Positions 8,028 through 13,866 of a stretch of 13,866 bases of DNA are shown here, one piece after another. Below the pieces are notes generated by a model. It ran no database searches. It had not been told where the DNA came from and worked only from the letters and a program-made list of their open reading frames with translations. The DNA comes from Patescibacteria group bacterium UBA5124 (GTDB taxonomy: Bacteria > Patescibacteriota > Gracilibacteria > Absconditabacterales > Absconditicoccaceae): NCBI GenBank assembly GCA_002414185.1, contig DHYS01000006.1:6354-20219 (forward strand), written 5' to 3'. Numbering within the stretch: position 1 is the stretch's first letter; each line of letters opens with the position of its first letter. The position numbers were made by a program, and so were the translations under genes.

Positions 8028-8477
8028 ATGAAAAGATGAGTTGATTATATTTGAGTAGGATGCTGATGACTTATTGTTAACGACCAACATCAAATACTTT
8101 TGATCAGAAGAACAGATAAAACACAAGGTGGTTGAGGTTGAGGTTGATTTTGGTCTAGACCAGGAGGAACTGTAGAATTTGGAGAATCAATAGAAACAGC
8201 TGTTATCAGAGAAATCAAAGAAGAATTGAATGTAGATGTTGTTTTGTTTTGACCAAAGCTCTATGCTAATGATATTAGGGAAGAAAACTGAGTTCTAAAA
8301 CATTGGTTTACTGGAGGTCGTTTTGCAAAAATTATCTGAGGAGAACTCAAAAACATGGAACCAGAAAAACATGATGCAGTAGAACGATTTGATCTAGAAC
8401 ATCTCCCAGAAAATATCAATGAATATACAACACAATCTATCAATGAATATAAGGCTTATATTAGTTTATTTGCATAA
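8028..8477 (+). CDS. Nudix hydrolase (MutT-like)
   Basis: 149 residues with ten TGA-Gly codons among about 21 glycines, the densest use in the window. The Nudix box spans residues 47-69: GTVEFGE, then REIKEELNV, fitting Gx5Ex7REUxEExGU with Asn in place of the last Gly. It should hydrolyse a nucleoside diphosphate linked to another group. The neighbouring DNA glycosylase, eight bases downstream, suggests a house-cleaning or DNA-repair role, but the substrate cannot be read from the sequence. Residues 34-40 are seven glycines coded by alternating GGT and TGA, next to FWSRPGG where substrate recognition usually lies. The ATG at 8028 sits 18 bases after the nrdD terminator; TAATAG at 8016-8021 could be a -10 for a nearly leaderless message. 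Confidence 0.9.
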
Positions 8478-8485
8478 ATTTCTAT

Positions 8486-8995
8486 ATGCTACTTACTCCT
8501 TCTTTCTTTGATCGTCCAGTCCTAGATGTCTGTCCTGATCTTTTAGGAAAATTTTTGGTAACAAAACAAGGAGCATGGATGATTACCGAAGTAGAAGCAT
8601 ATGACTGAGTTGATGATCTTGCATCTCACGCAAGACATGGAAAAACTGATCGTAATGCTCCGATGTTTTGAGAACCTTGACGTCGATATGTTTATCTCGT
8701 ATATGGAATGTACTGGATGCTCAATATAGTGACTGGGCCAGGTGAACATCCTTCGGCTATCTTGCTCAGATGAGTTGAATCACTGGCTGGCCCAGGAAAA
8801 TTAACGAAACATCTGGAAATTAGTAAAAAATATAACGGACAATTGGCTGATAAAAAAACATGACTATGGATCGAAGATCGTGGAGTTATCGTGAAAAAAA
8901 ATCAGATTGCTTGTCTTCCTCGTATTGGTATAGATTATGCTGGTGAATGGGCTAAAAAAGAATGGAGATTTTTGATAAAAAAATATTCAATTTAG
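8486..8995 (+). CDS. 3-methyladenine DNA glycosylase, AAG/MPG family
   Basis: 169 residues, somewhat short for the family, with five TGA-Gly codons (41, 62, 65, 96, 126). It removes alkylated purines from DNA as the first step of base excision repair. Seen: FFDRPVLDVCPDLLGKFLV (7-25), EVEAYDG with E37 and Y39 at the positions of the catalytic Glu125 and Tyr127 of human AAG, ASHARHGKTDRN with H48 matching His136, MFGEPGRRYVYLVYGMYWML (60-79) followed by N80 (human Asn169), AGPGKLT (101-107) and PRIGID near the end. It follows the Nudix gene by eight bases, so the two are probably translated from one message and may form a small repair and sanitation unit. No Shine-Dalgarno is visible at the ATG. 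Confidence 0.94.
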
Positions 8996-8996
8996 C

Positions 8997-9024
8997 TTGT
9001 GTCCCTAAAGATTTTTTTTATACT
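8997..9024 (+). promoter_or_regulatory. possible promoter of nrdG-tsaD
   Basis: TTGTGT (8997-9002), 16 bases, TATACT (9019-9024). A start near 9031 would leave a 30-base leader before nrdG. No NrdR-like box is found here. Confidence 0.4.
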
Positions 9025-9060
9025 GAAACGACATTTATTGCTATAAAATATATCTTATAT

Positions 9061-9771
9061 ATGCATATCGCGTGAATTCAAAAATCTACACTCGTTGATT
9101 ATCCAGGGAAAGTAGCCTGCGTAATTTTTACGCAATGATGTAATTTTCGTTGTCATTTTTGTCATAATCCTGAATGTGTTTTACCTGAAAAAATGCTTCT
9201 TTTTAAAAATGACCTCATACCAGAGGAACCCTTCTTCAATTTTTTGGAAAGCAGAAAATGATTTCTTGATGGAGTCAGTATTTGTGGAGGAGAACCAACA
9301 TTACAACCAGATTTGTATGATTTTGCTAAGAAGGTTAAGTCGATGTGATTTTCTGTAAAACTGGATACTAATGGAAGAGATTATAAACTTGTCCAAAGAA
9401 TGATCAATGATGGTATTTTGGATTATGTTGCTATAGACCTCAAACATGCAATATATAGTTATGAAACAGCTGTAGGGTTACCTCAGACATCAGCATTGTT
9501 CTTAAGTTTTGAAAAATTGTTACAGACACTCTTGGAATGAAATATAGACTATGAATATAGAACTACCGTCATCAAAGGAATGCATACAGCCGATGATATA
9601 GAGAGTATGGCTCATTTTATTAGAGGTGCTAAGCATTATTATCTTCAAAATTATATATGAGGAAATACCCTGGATCCAAATTTTTGAGGACAACCATTTA
9701 GTGAAGAAGAATTGGATGAATTTAAAATAATTGCAGAAAAATATATTAATCACGTAGGAATTAGAAAGTAA
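9061..9771 (+). CDS. nrdG: anaerobic ribonucleotide reductase activase, radical SAM
   Basis: 236 residues with seven TGA-Gly codons. GIQKSTLVDYPGKVACVIFT (residues 5-24) and GCNFRCHFCHNPE carry the CxxxCxxC cluster motif that binds the 4Fe-4S centre of radical-SAM enzymes. ICGGEP and LDTNG are further family signatures. This opening is typical of the NrdG2 type of activating proteins (TIGR02495). It would use S-adenosylmethionine and one electron to create the glycyl radical on NrdD. Unlike in many genomes it does not adjoin nrdD but lies 1.1 kb downstream, behind a terminator and two repair genes, with its own possible promoter. TAA ends it 21 bases before tsaD, so these two are probably co-transcribed. 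Activases for other glycyl-radical enzymes look similar; the presence of nrdD nearby favours this assignment. Confidence 0.92.
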
Positions 9772-9792
9772 TTCATTTTTAAAATCAAATAT

Positions 9793-10941
9793 ATGATAAA
9801 AACACTCGCCATAGAAACAAGCTGTGATGATACTTCCATAGGAATAGTTACCTTTGATGGAACAATTTTTGGAGTAGAAAAATTGTTAGCCTATTCTCAG
9901 GTAGATGATCATCAGCGTTTTGGTGGTGTCGTACCAGAAATAGCATCCAGACTCCATAGTGAACAGATTATCAAAGTACTAGAAAGCGTATGACTAGATT
10001 ATATGAATCAGATAGATTTTATCTCGGTAACTACGCATCCTGGATTACCTGGATCCTTGGTTGTAGGGAAAACTATTGCTCATACATTGGGTTCATGGTT
10101 CAATAAACCTGTAGTAGAAGTACATCATATTCAATGACATATATTTTCTCTTTTTTTAGAAAGAAATATTTCTGATATACAATTTCCTTTAGTTGTGCTT
10201 ACTGCGAGCGGTGGACATAATGATTTGTATTTAGTGGAACATAATACTATAGATTCCGGCTCCAAATCCTTAAGGCCGGAATGACATTCAGAATTATGAC
10301 AGTTACCTTTTAATATTACGAAACTTTGACAGACCTTGGATGACGCTGCAGGAGAATGTTTTGATAAAGTATCCAGAATGCTCGGAGGACCATATCCTGG
10401 TGGATCTCGAATTGGAGAAAAGGCTGAGAAGTGGAAAGAGAAAGTCATCGCGAGGAATGAATGAAATAAATGACGTGGCGATCCAACTGGATTGCTTCAT
10501 TTCACTCGCAATGACAATGAGGAACACAAGAATATTCAATTTAAAAGAATTTTTCTTTCTAAAGATTGATTTGATTTTAGTTTTTCGTGAATGAAGAGTC
10601 AGGTCTCTATTTTATTAAAACAACTTGAAGAAAAAAACATAACCCTGACAGAAGATCTGATTTGTGCTATTGCCTATGAATTTCAAGAAGCAGTAGTAGA
10701 AGTATTAGTAAATAAACTACTCAAAGCCTGACTCAAATATGGAGCAAAAACATTGGGGATTTCGTGAGGAGTATCTGCAAATGATAGACTCTTTGCCTAC
10801 GCTCACGAAGCGCTAGAACACAAAAAAACTAAGGATAGAAATATGATTGTAGACAATATTATCAGACCAACAAAAAAAGTCTATTCTACAGATAATGCAG
10901 CTATGATTGGGGTTGTAGGAATACTAAAATATATTCACTAA
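9793..10941 (+). CDS. tsaD: tRNA N6-threonylcarbamoyladenosine transferase
   Basis: 382 residues, against about 330-345 in most bacteria, with many TGA-Gly codons. TsaD transfers the threonylcarbamoyl group to A37 of tRNAs that read ANN codons. Seen: ETSCDDTS (8-15), the metal site HHIQGH with H112 and H116, ASGGHNDL (138-145), LDDAAGECFDK (172-182), YPGG (191-194), FDFSFSGMK (260-268), ISGGVSANDRLF (303-314) and YSTDNAAMIG (334-343). All key motifs are intact, so it should be active. The extra length comes from two stretches that hold DNA palindromes: around residues 154-174, before the LDDAAGE motif, and exactly 218-241, between YPGG and FDFSFSG. Removing them restores the usual spacing. 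Its start is 21 bases after nrdG. Confidence 0.95.
10253..10282. repeat. palindromic insert 1 in tsaD
   Basis: ATTCCGGC (10253-10260) and GCCGGAAT (10275-10282) form a perfect eight-base inverted repeat around a 14-base loop, followed by GACA. It codes for residues 154-164 of TsaD (DSGSKSLRPEG), which other TsaD proteins lack. The GC content is above that of the neighbouring DNA. The true element may extend to about 10315, since the foreign-looking stretch runs to LPFN. The ends are not certain. Confidence 0.6.
10444..10515. repeat. palindromic insert 2 in tsaD, in frame
   Basis: GTCATCGCGAG (10444-10454) mirrors CTCGCAATGAC (10505-10515) with one mismatch; inside, GCGATCCA and TGGATTGC form a second stem around AC. 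The 72-base unit equals 24 codons and starts exactly on a codon boundary (residues 218-241). The GTCATTGCGAG...TGGATTGCTTC type of palindrome is common as a dispersed element in other bacteria. Its Gly-rich translation stays open only because two TGA codons are read as Gly. Confidence 0.75.
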
Positions 10942-10962
10942 TTTCTTATTTTTTGGAAATAT

Positions 10963-10996
10963 AAGAAAAACCCCGCCCATAAAAATGGACGAGGTT
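10963..10996 (-). terminator. terminator of the secreted-protein gene
   Basis: On the minus strand AACCTCGTCCAT, loop TTTT, ATGGGCGGGGTT, then TTTCTT. All 12 pairs form with two G-T wobbles. Read on the plus strand the same positions are C-A mismatches, so it serves the minus-strand gene rather than tsaD. Confidence 0.85.
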
Positions 10997-11014
10997 CATG
11001 ATGATACGCGGTGT

Positions 11015-11701
11015 TTACTTCACAGTAAACATTGTTTTAAACTTCTGATCAGTATCCTTTTTGAGCTCAGTTTGAGCTTTTCTCATGTATCTCATAATAT
11101 TATCAAGAGAACATAATTCTTTCAGAGACTGTTCACTTAAATTTCTCGGTGCTTTTGCCATAAGCTGTTTAAATCCAGCTTTATATGCTTTAAACACTTT
11201 TTCGGGCACCATGGATTTTTCACCAGGTTTGTCCATAACTAAATTAAATTTTTCTACCTTGTTATTACCCCAATTCTCCCTGGCCTTCTCAATAAGAGAT
11301 ACCGCATCTTTCAAAGCAGCTTTTTGAATAATAGCATAGAATACCGCATCAATAGTGTCACGATAACTTACTATATCCCCTTTTTGATAATTGGAAAGAA
11401 TTTTGGAATCGATAGCCTTAGCATATTCTTCTGATAATGATGAGTACAAAGTACTCTTATCTTCCGGAGTAGCTAAGTTTTTCTTTTGCGTCGGATTAAT
11501 AACAACAGTTTCCGTAACAACAGTAGGAGTAACAAAAACCGGTGGACTTACTATAGCTGAATCTTTTTTTTCAACTACTTGTTTGGTCTTATCTACTTCC
11601 TCTTTTTTCGGAGTCCCTTTCAAGGACTTTTTAGCTTGTGCTTGAGCGACCGGGACAGCTATAATAGCTGCAACGATCAAAGACATTAACATCTTTTTCA
11701 T
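11015..11701 (-). CDS. secreted protein of unknown function
   Basis: 228 residues; I do not recognise a family. MKKMLMSLIVAAIIAVPVAQ is a standard signal peptide, with likely cleavage after AQA or AQAQA at 21-23. A Lys-, Pro- and Thr-rich, probably unfolded stretch follows to about residue 75. The rest looks mainly helical (LSEEYAKAID, AVFYAIIQKAALKDA, KAYKAGFKQLMAKA), ending KFKTMFTVK. There is one Cys (LCSLDN) and no lipobox or membrane anchor after the signal. It stands alone with its own promoter and terminator. None of its five glycines is TGA, too few to mean much. It could be a periplasmic or surface-exported factor; nothing in the neighbourhood indicates its job. Confidence 0.8.
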   Translation of the reverse strand: MKKMLMSLIVAAIIAVPVAQAQAKKSLKGTPKKEEVDKTKQVVEKKDSAIVSPPVFVTPTVVTETVVINPTQKKNLATPEDKSTLYSSLSEEYAKAIDSKILSNYQKGDIVSYRDTIDAVFYAIIQKAALKDAVSLIEKARENWGNNKVEKFNLVMDKPGEKSMVPEKVFKAYKAGFKQLMAKAPRNLSEQSLKELCSLDNIMRYMRKAQTELKKDTDQKFKTMFTVK

Positions 11702-11762
11702 ATGCGTAATTTTTAATTGTTTCTATTTTGTTAATACTATGTGTTAATTTTTATTTTTTTAT

Positions 11763-11790
11763 AATTTATTTATTTTTATATAAAAGTCAA
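11763..11790 (-). promoter_or_regulatory. possible promoter of the secreted-protein gene
   Basis: On the minus strand TTGACT (11785-11790), 16 bases, TAAATT (11763-11768). The -35 is good and the -10 weak, in very AT-rich DNA. The expected leader is about 55 bases. Confidence 0.4.
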
Positions 11791-11832
11791 GACTAATTTT
11801 AAATAAAAAAATATAGATCAATATCCTCACTA

Positions 11833-11857
11833 TAGCACGAAAGTCAAAAAAGTGATA
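11833..11857. promoter_or_regulatory. CIRCE-like operator 1 of dnaK
   Basis: TAGCAC (11833-11838), 13 bases, GTGATA (11852-11857). The CIRCE element bound by the heat-shock repressor HrcA is TTAGCACTC-N9-GAGTGCTAA, which is TAGCAC-N13-GTGCTA in its core. Spacing and 11 of 12 core bases agree. It lies just upstream of the -35. Confidence 0.65.
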
Positions 11858-11864
11858 AAAAAAC

Positions 11865-11892
11865 TTGCAAAATAAAAAAAAACTAGTAATAT
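11865..11892 (+). promoter_or_regulatory. promoter of dnaK
   Basis: TTGCAA (11865-11870), 16 bases, TAATAT (11887-11892). A start near 11899 lies inside the second operator, leaving a leader of about 45 bases. Confidence 0.55.
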
Positions 11893-11916
11893 AGCACGCG
11901 TCATTAAGAAGTGATA
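11892..11916. promoter_or_regulatory. CIRCE-like operator 2 of dnaK
   Basis: TAGCAC (11892-11897), 13 bases, GTGATA (11911-11916): the same arms and the same spacing as operator 1, 59 bases further on, with an otherwise different spacer. It covers the predicted transcription start, a usual position for HrcA repression. The repeated A in GTGATA, where CIRCE has C, may be a lineage-specific consensus. Confidence 0.7.
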
Positions 11917-11942
11917 CCTTTTTATATTATATAGTATGTATT

Positions 11943-13829
11943 ATGGCAAAAGTAATTGGAATTGACTTAGGAACTACAAACTCTTGCGTATCGTATATGT
12001 TAGGAGACAAGTCTGAAGTCATTGCAAACGCAGAAGGAAATAGAACAACACCTTCTATCGTGTATATCAAAGGAGATGAACTCCTTGTAGGAGATCTTGC
12101 AAAAAGAAAAGCAATCTTGGAACCAAAGAATGTAATTTATGAAGTAAAGAGATTTATAGGAAGAACCTATGCAGAAATGAAAGAGGAAATCAAACATATT
12201 CCTTTTGACGTGAAAGAAGCTGCTGATGGTGGAATTTTGATTGTTGTTGGAAAAAAAGAATATAAACCAGAACAAATTTCAGCCTTTATTTTGCAAAAAA
12301 TTAAAGAAGATGCTGAGAAGTTTTTGGGAGAAAAAATAAGTCAGGCTGTCATCACGGTACCTGCTTACTTCAACGATTCTCAAAGAAACGCAACGAAGGC
12401 TGCGGGTGAGATCGCTGGACTCAAAGTAGAAAGAATTATCAACGAACCAACTGCTGCATCATTAGCATATGGAGAAGGAAAAAATAAAGATGAAAAAATA
12501 GTGGTATTTGATCTTGGAGGTGGAACATTTGATGTAACGGTTCTCGAAATCGGAGCAGAAGGAACCTTCCAAGTACTCTCTACTTCTGGAGATACTAAAC
12601 TCGGAGGAGCTGATTTTGATCAAAGAATTATGCAATATGTGATTGATGAATTTGGAAAGAAAGAAGGAATCAATCTCAAAGATAATGCAATGGCAATGCA
12701 GAGAATCAAAGATGAAGCTGAAAAAGCTAAAAAACAACTCTCTGCAAGTGAAAGAGTGGATATTTCTATCCCATTTATCACTACTGGTACTGACGGACAA
12801 CCAAGAAACTTAGAAGTAAGTTTAACAAGATCTCAAATGGAAAACATCTGTAAAGATTTGATCGAAAGATGTAAAGAACCTGTTAAAAAAGCTCTTCAGG
12901 ATTCGAAACTTAGCACTAATGAAATCAATGAAGTAATCTTGGTTGGAGGATCTACAAGAATGACCTTTGTTCCAAGAATCGTAAAAGAAATCTTTGGAAA
13001 AGAGCCAAAGGCAACCGTAAACCCAGATGAATCTGTTGCTCAGGGAGCTGCTATTCAAGGAGGTATTATTCAAGGAGATGTGAAAGATATTCTCTTGCTT
13101 GATGTAACTCCGCTTAGCCTTTGTGTAGAAGTAGAAGGAGGTCTTGCTCATGCAATGATTCCAAGAAATACAACAATCCCAGCTAAAAAATCAAATATCT
13201 TTACTACAGCTGCAGACAATCAAAATGCAGTAACTGTCCATGTTACTCAGGGAGAAAGACAATTCTCAAGAGACAACAAATCTCTTGGAATGTTTAATCT
13301 CGAAGGAATTCCAGCGATGAGAAGAGGACAACCTCAAATTGAAGTTACCTTTGATATCGATGCAAATGGAATCCTCCATGTAACTGCTCAAGAAAAATCA
13401 ACCGGAAAATCTCAAGAAGTAAAAATCCAAGGATCTACTAATATATCTGATGAAGAAATCGCAGCAGCAAAAGCTGATGGAGAAAAATTTGCAGAAGAAG
13501 ATCGCAAGAGAAGAGAAGTTGTAGAATCAAAAAATAGACTTGAAGCTCTCGTATACCAAATAGAAACTATGATGAGCGAACAAAAGGATAAGATTCCTAC
13601 TGAAGAACAAGAAACTATCCAAAAACTTATCGCTGATGGAAAAGCTGTCAAAGACAAAGAAGATGTAAGTAAAGAAGAAATTGATGCGGAAATTGAACGC
13701 ATTGAAAAAGAATTCCAAACACTTGCTCAAAAATTCCAAGCAACGCCAAGTGCAGGCACACCAAATCCAAATGATGAATTGGAGAAAGGTGGTGTTCAAG
13801 AAGGAGAAGTGATTGATGCAGATAAGTAA
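11943..13829 (+). CDS. dnaK: molecular chaperone DnaK (Hsp70)
   Basis: 628 residues, full length. The nucleotide-binding domain (about 1-375) has GIDLGTTNSCVSY (6-18), VPAYFNDSQRNATKAAGEIA, NEPTAASLAYG, VVFDLGGGTFDVTVLEIG and VILVGGSTRM. The substrate-binding domain has LLLDVTPLSL, RNTTIPAKKS, TAADNQNAV, VTQGERQ and VTFDIDANGILHVTA. A charged helical lid follows, and the tail ends GEVIDADK. It is an ATP-driven cytoplasmic folding chaperone. The conserved Gly after TPLSL is Cys here (TGT). None of about 49 glycines is TGA. It stands alone: dnaJ and grpE are not next to it in the window. Two CIRCE-like operators suggest control by HrcA. The ATG at 11943 is chosen because MAKVIGIDLGTT is the usual N-terminus; no Shine-Dalgarno is visible. 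Confidence 0.98.
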   Translation: MAKVIGIDLGTTNSCVSYMLGDKSEVIANAEGNRTTPSIVYIKGDELLVGDLAKRKAILEPKNVIYEVKRFIGRTYAEMKEEIKHIPFDVKEAADGGILIVVGKKEYKPEQISAFILQKIKEDAEKFLGEKISQAVITVPAYFNDSQRNATKAAGEIAGLKVERIINEPTAASLAYGEGKNKDEKIVVFDLGGGTFDVTVLEIGAEGTFQVLSTSGDTKLGGADFDQRIMQYVIDEFGKKEGINLKDNAMAMQRIKDEAEKAKKQLSASERVDISIPFITTGTDGQPRNLEVSLTRSQMENICKDLIERCKEPVKKALQDSKLSTNEINEVILVGGSTRMTFVPRIVKEIFGKEPKATVNPDESVAQGAAIQGGIIQGDVKDILLLDVTPLSLCVEVEGGLAHAMIPRNTTIPAKKSNIFTTAADNQNAVTVHVTQGERQFSRDNKSLGMFNLEGIPAMRRGQPQIEVTFDIDANGILHVTAQEKSTGKSQEVKIQGSTNISDEEIAAAKADGEKFAEEDRKRREVVESKNRLEALVYQIETMMSEQKDKIPTEEQETIQKLIADGKAVKDKEDVSKEEIDAEIERIEKEFQTLAQKFQATPSAGTPNPNDELEKGGVQEGEVIDADK

Positions 13830-13834
13830 TAAAA

Positions 13835-13861
13835 AACCTCGGAGAAATCCGGGTTTTTTTT
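13835..13861 (+). terminator. terminator of dnaK
   Basis: AACC(T)CGGA, tetraloop GAAA, TCCGGGTT and a run of T. Eight pairs with one bulged T, starting five bases after the dnaK stop. Confidence 0.9.
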
Positions 13862-13866
13862 AATTT

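Noticed and set aside
9041..9063. NrdR box before nrdG
   Set aside because: The AT-rich stretch matches only 12 of 16 positions and lacks the conserved C and G that flank the core.
10131..10594. ORFs on both strands over the tsaD inserts (10131-10448, 10303-10539, 10340-10594)
   Set aside because: They are shadows that arise from the palindromes. The tsaD frame is intact with conserved motifs on both sides.
2192..10941. In-frame TGA codons as selenocysteine, tryptophan or pseudogene stops
   Set aside because: They occur many times per gene, at conserved glycine positions, with TGG still used for Trp and no SECIS-like structure sought or needed. Intact motifs argue against decay.
10942..10968. 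TTTCTTAT/ATAAGAAA hairpin as a tsaD terminator
   Set aside because: The stem is nearly all A-T and is not followed by a T run on the plus strand. tsaD may simply read into the neighbouring terminator region.
12000..13799. Several minus-strand ORFs inside dnaK
   Set aside because: They are antisense shadows rich in Phe, Ser and Ile with no recognisable domains. dnaK covers the region fully.

Overview
The window is AT-rich bacterial DNA read with UGA as glycine (translation table 25). Every metabolic gene is broken by in-frame TGA codons, and these fall where the protein families have conserved glycines: the GTGTGIAPL nucleotide loop of the flavin reductase, HSEIG and KTGD in the TGS domain of Rel, RGGGLFG and TGSIG in NrdD, ISGGVSAN and HHIQGH in TsaD. 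TAA and TAG are the only stops. This code is known from Candidatus Absconditabacteria (SR1) and Gracilibacteria (BD1-5), so the DNA very probably comes from one of these two candidate phyla; the window does not say which. Obvious Shine-Dalgarno sites are rare.

Left part, minus strand (1-5074): a probable operon of a ferredoxin-NADP reductase-like flavoprotein, a full-length bifunctional (p)ppGpp synthetase/hydrolase (Rel/SpoT) and a small membrane protein with double zinc ribbons. Downstream lies thrS (threonyl-tRNA synthetase, C-terminus beyond the window edge). thrS is preceded by a complete threonine attenuator: a 14-residue leader peptide with a run of six Thr codons, an antiterminator segment and a rho-independent terminator.

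Centre, plus strand (5389-10941): the class III (anaerobic) ribonucleotide reductase nrdD, whose frame is closed by one TAA just before the glycyl-radical domain. That domain follows in the same frame as a separate 86-codon ORF. After a terminator come a Nudix hydrolase, an AAG-type 3-methyladenine DNA glycosylase, the radical-SAM activase NrdG and tsaD. tsaD carries two palindromic insertions, at least one of them exactly in frame. The divergent promoters of the flavin reductase and nrdD both overlap NrdR-box-like palindromes. This ties the reductase to nrdD, plausibly as the electron source for NrdG.

Right part: a lone secreted protein of unknown function (minus strand, own promoter and terminator), then dnaK (plus strand) with two CIRCE-like operators around its promoter and a strong terminator. 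dnaK and thrS contain no UGA-glycine codons although both are glycine-rich, whereas the low-abundance enzymes use many.

Best leads: the thrS leader-peptide attenuator, the split nrdD with its structured linker, and the in-frame palindromic elements in tsaD.
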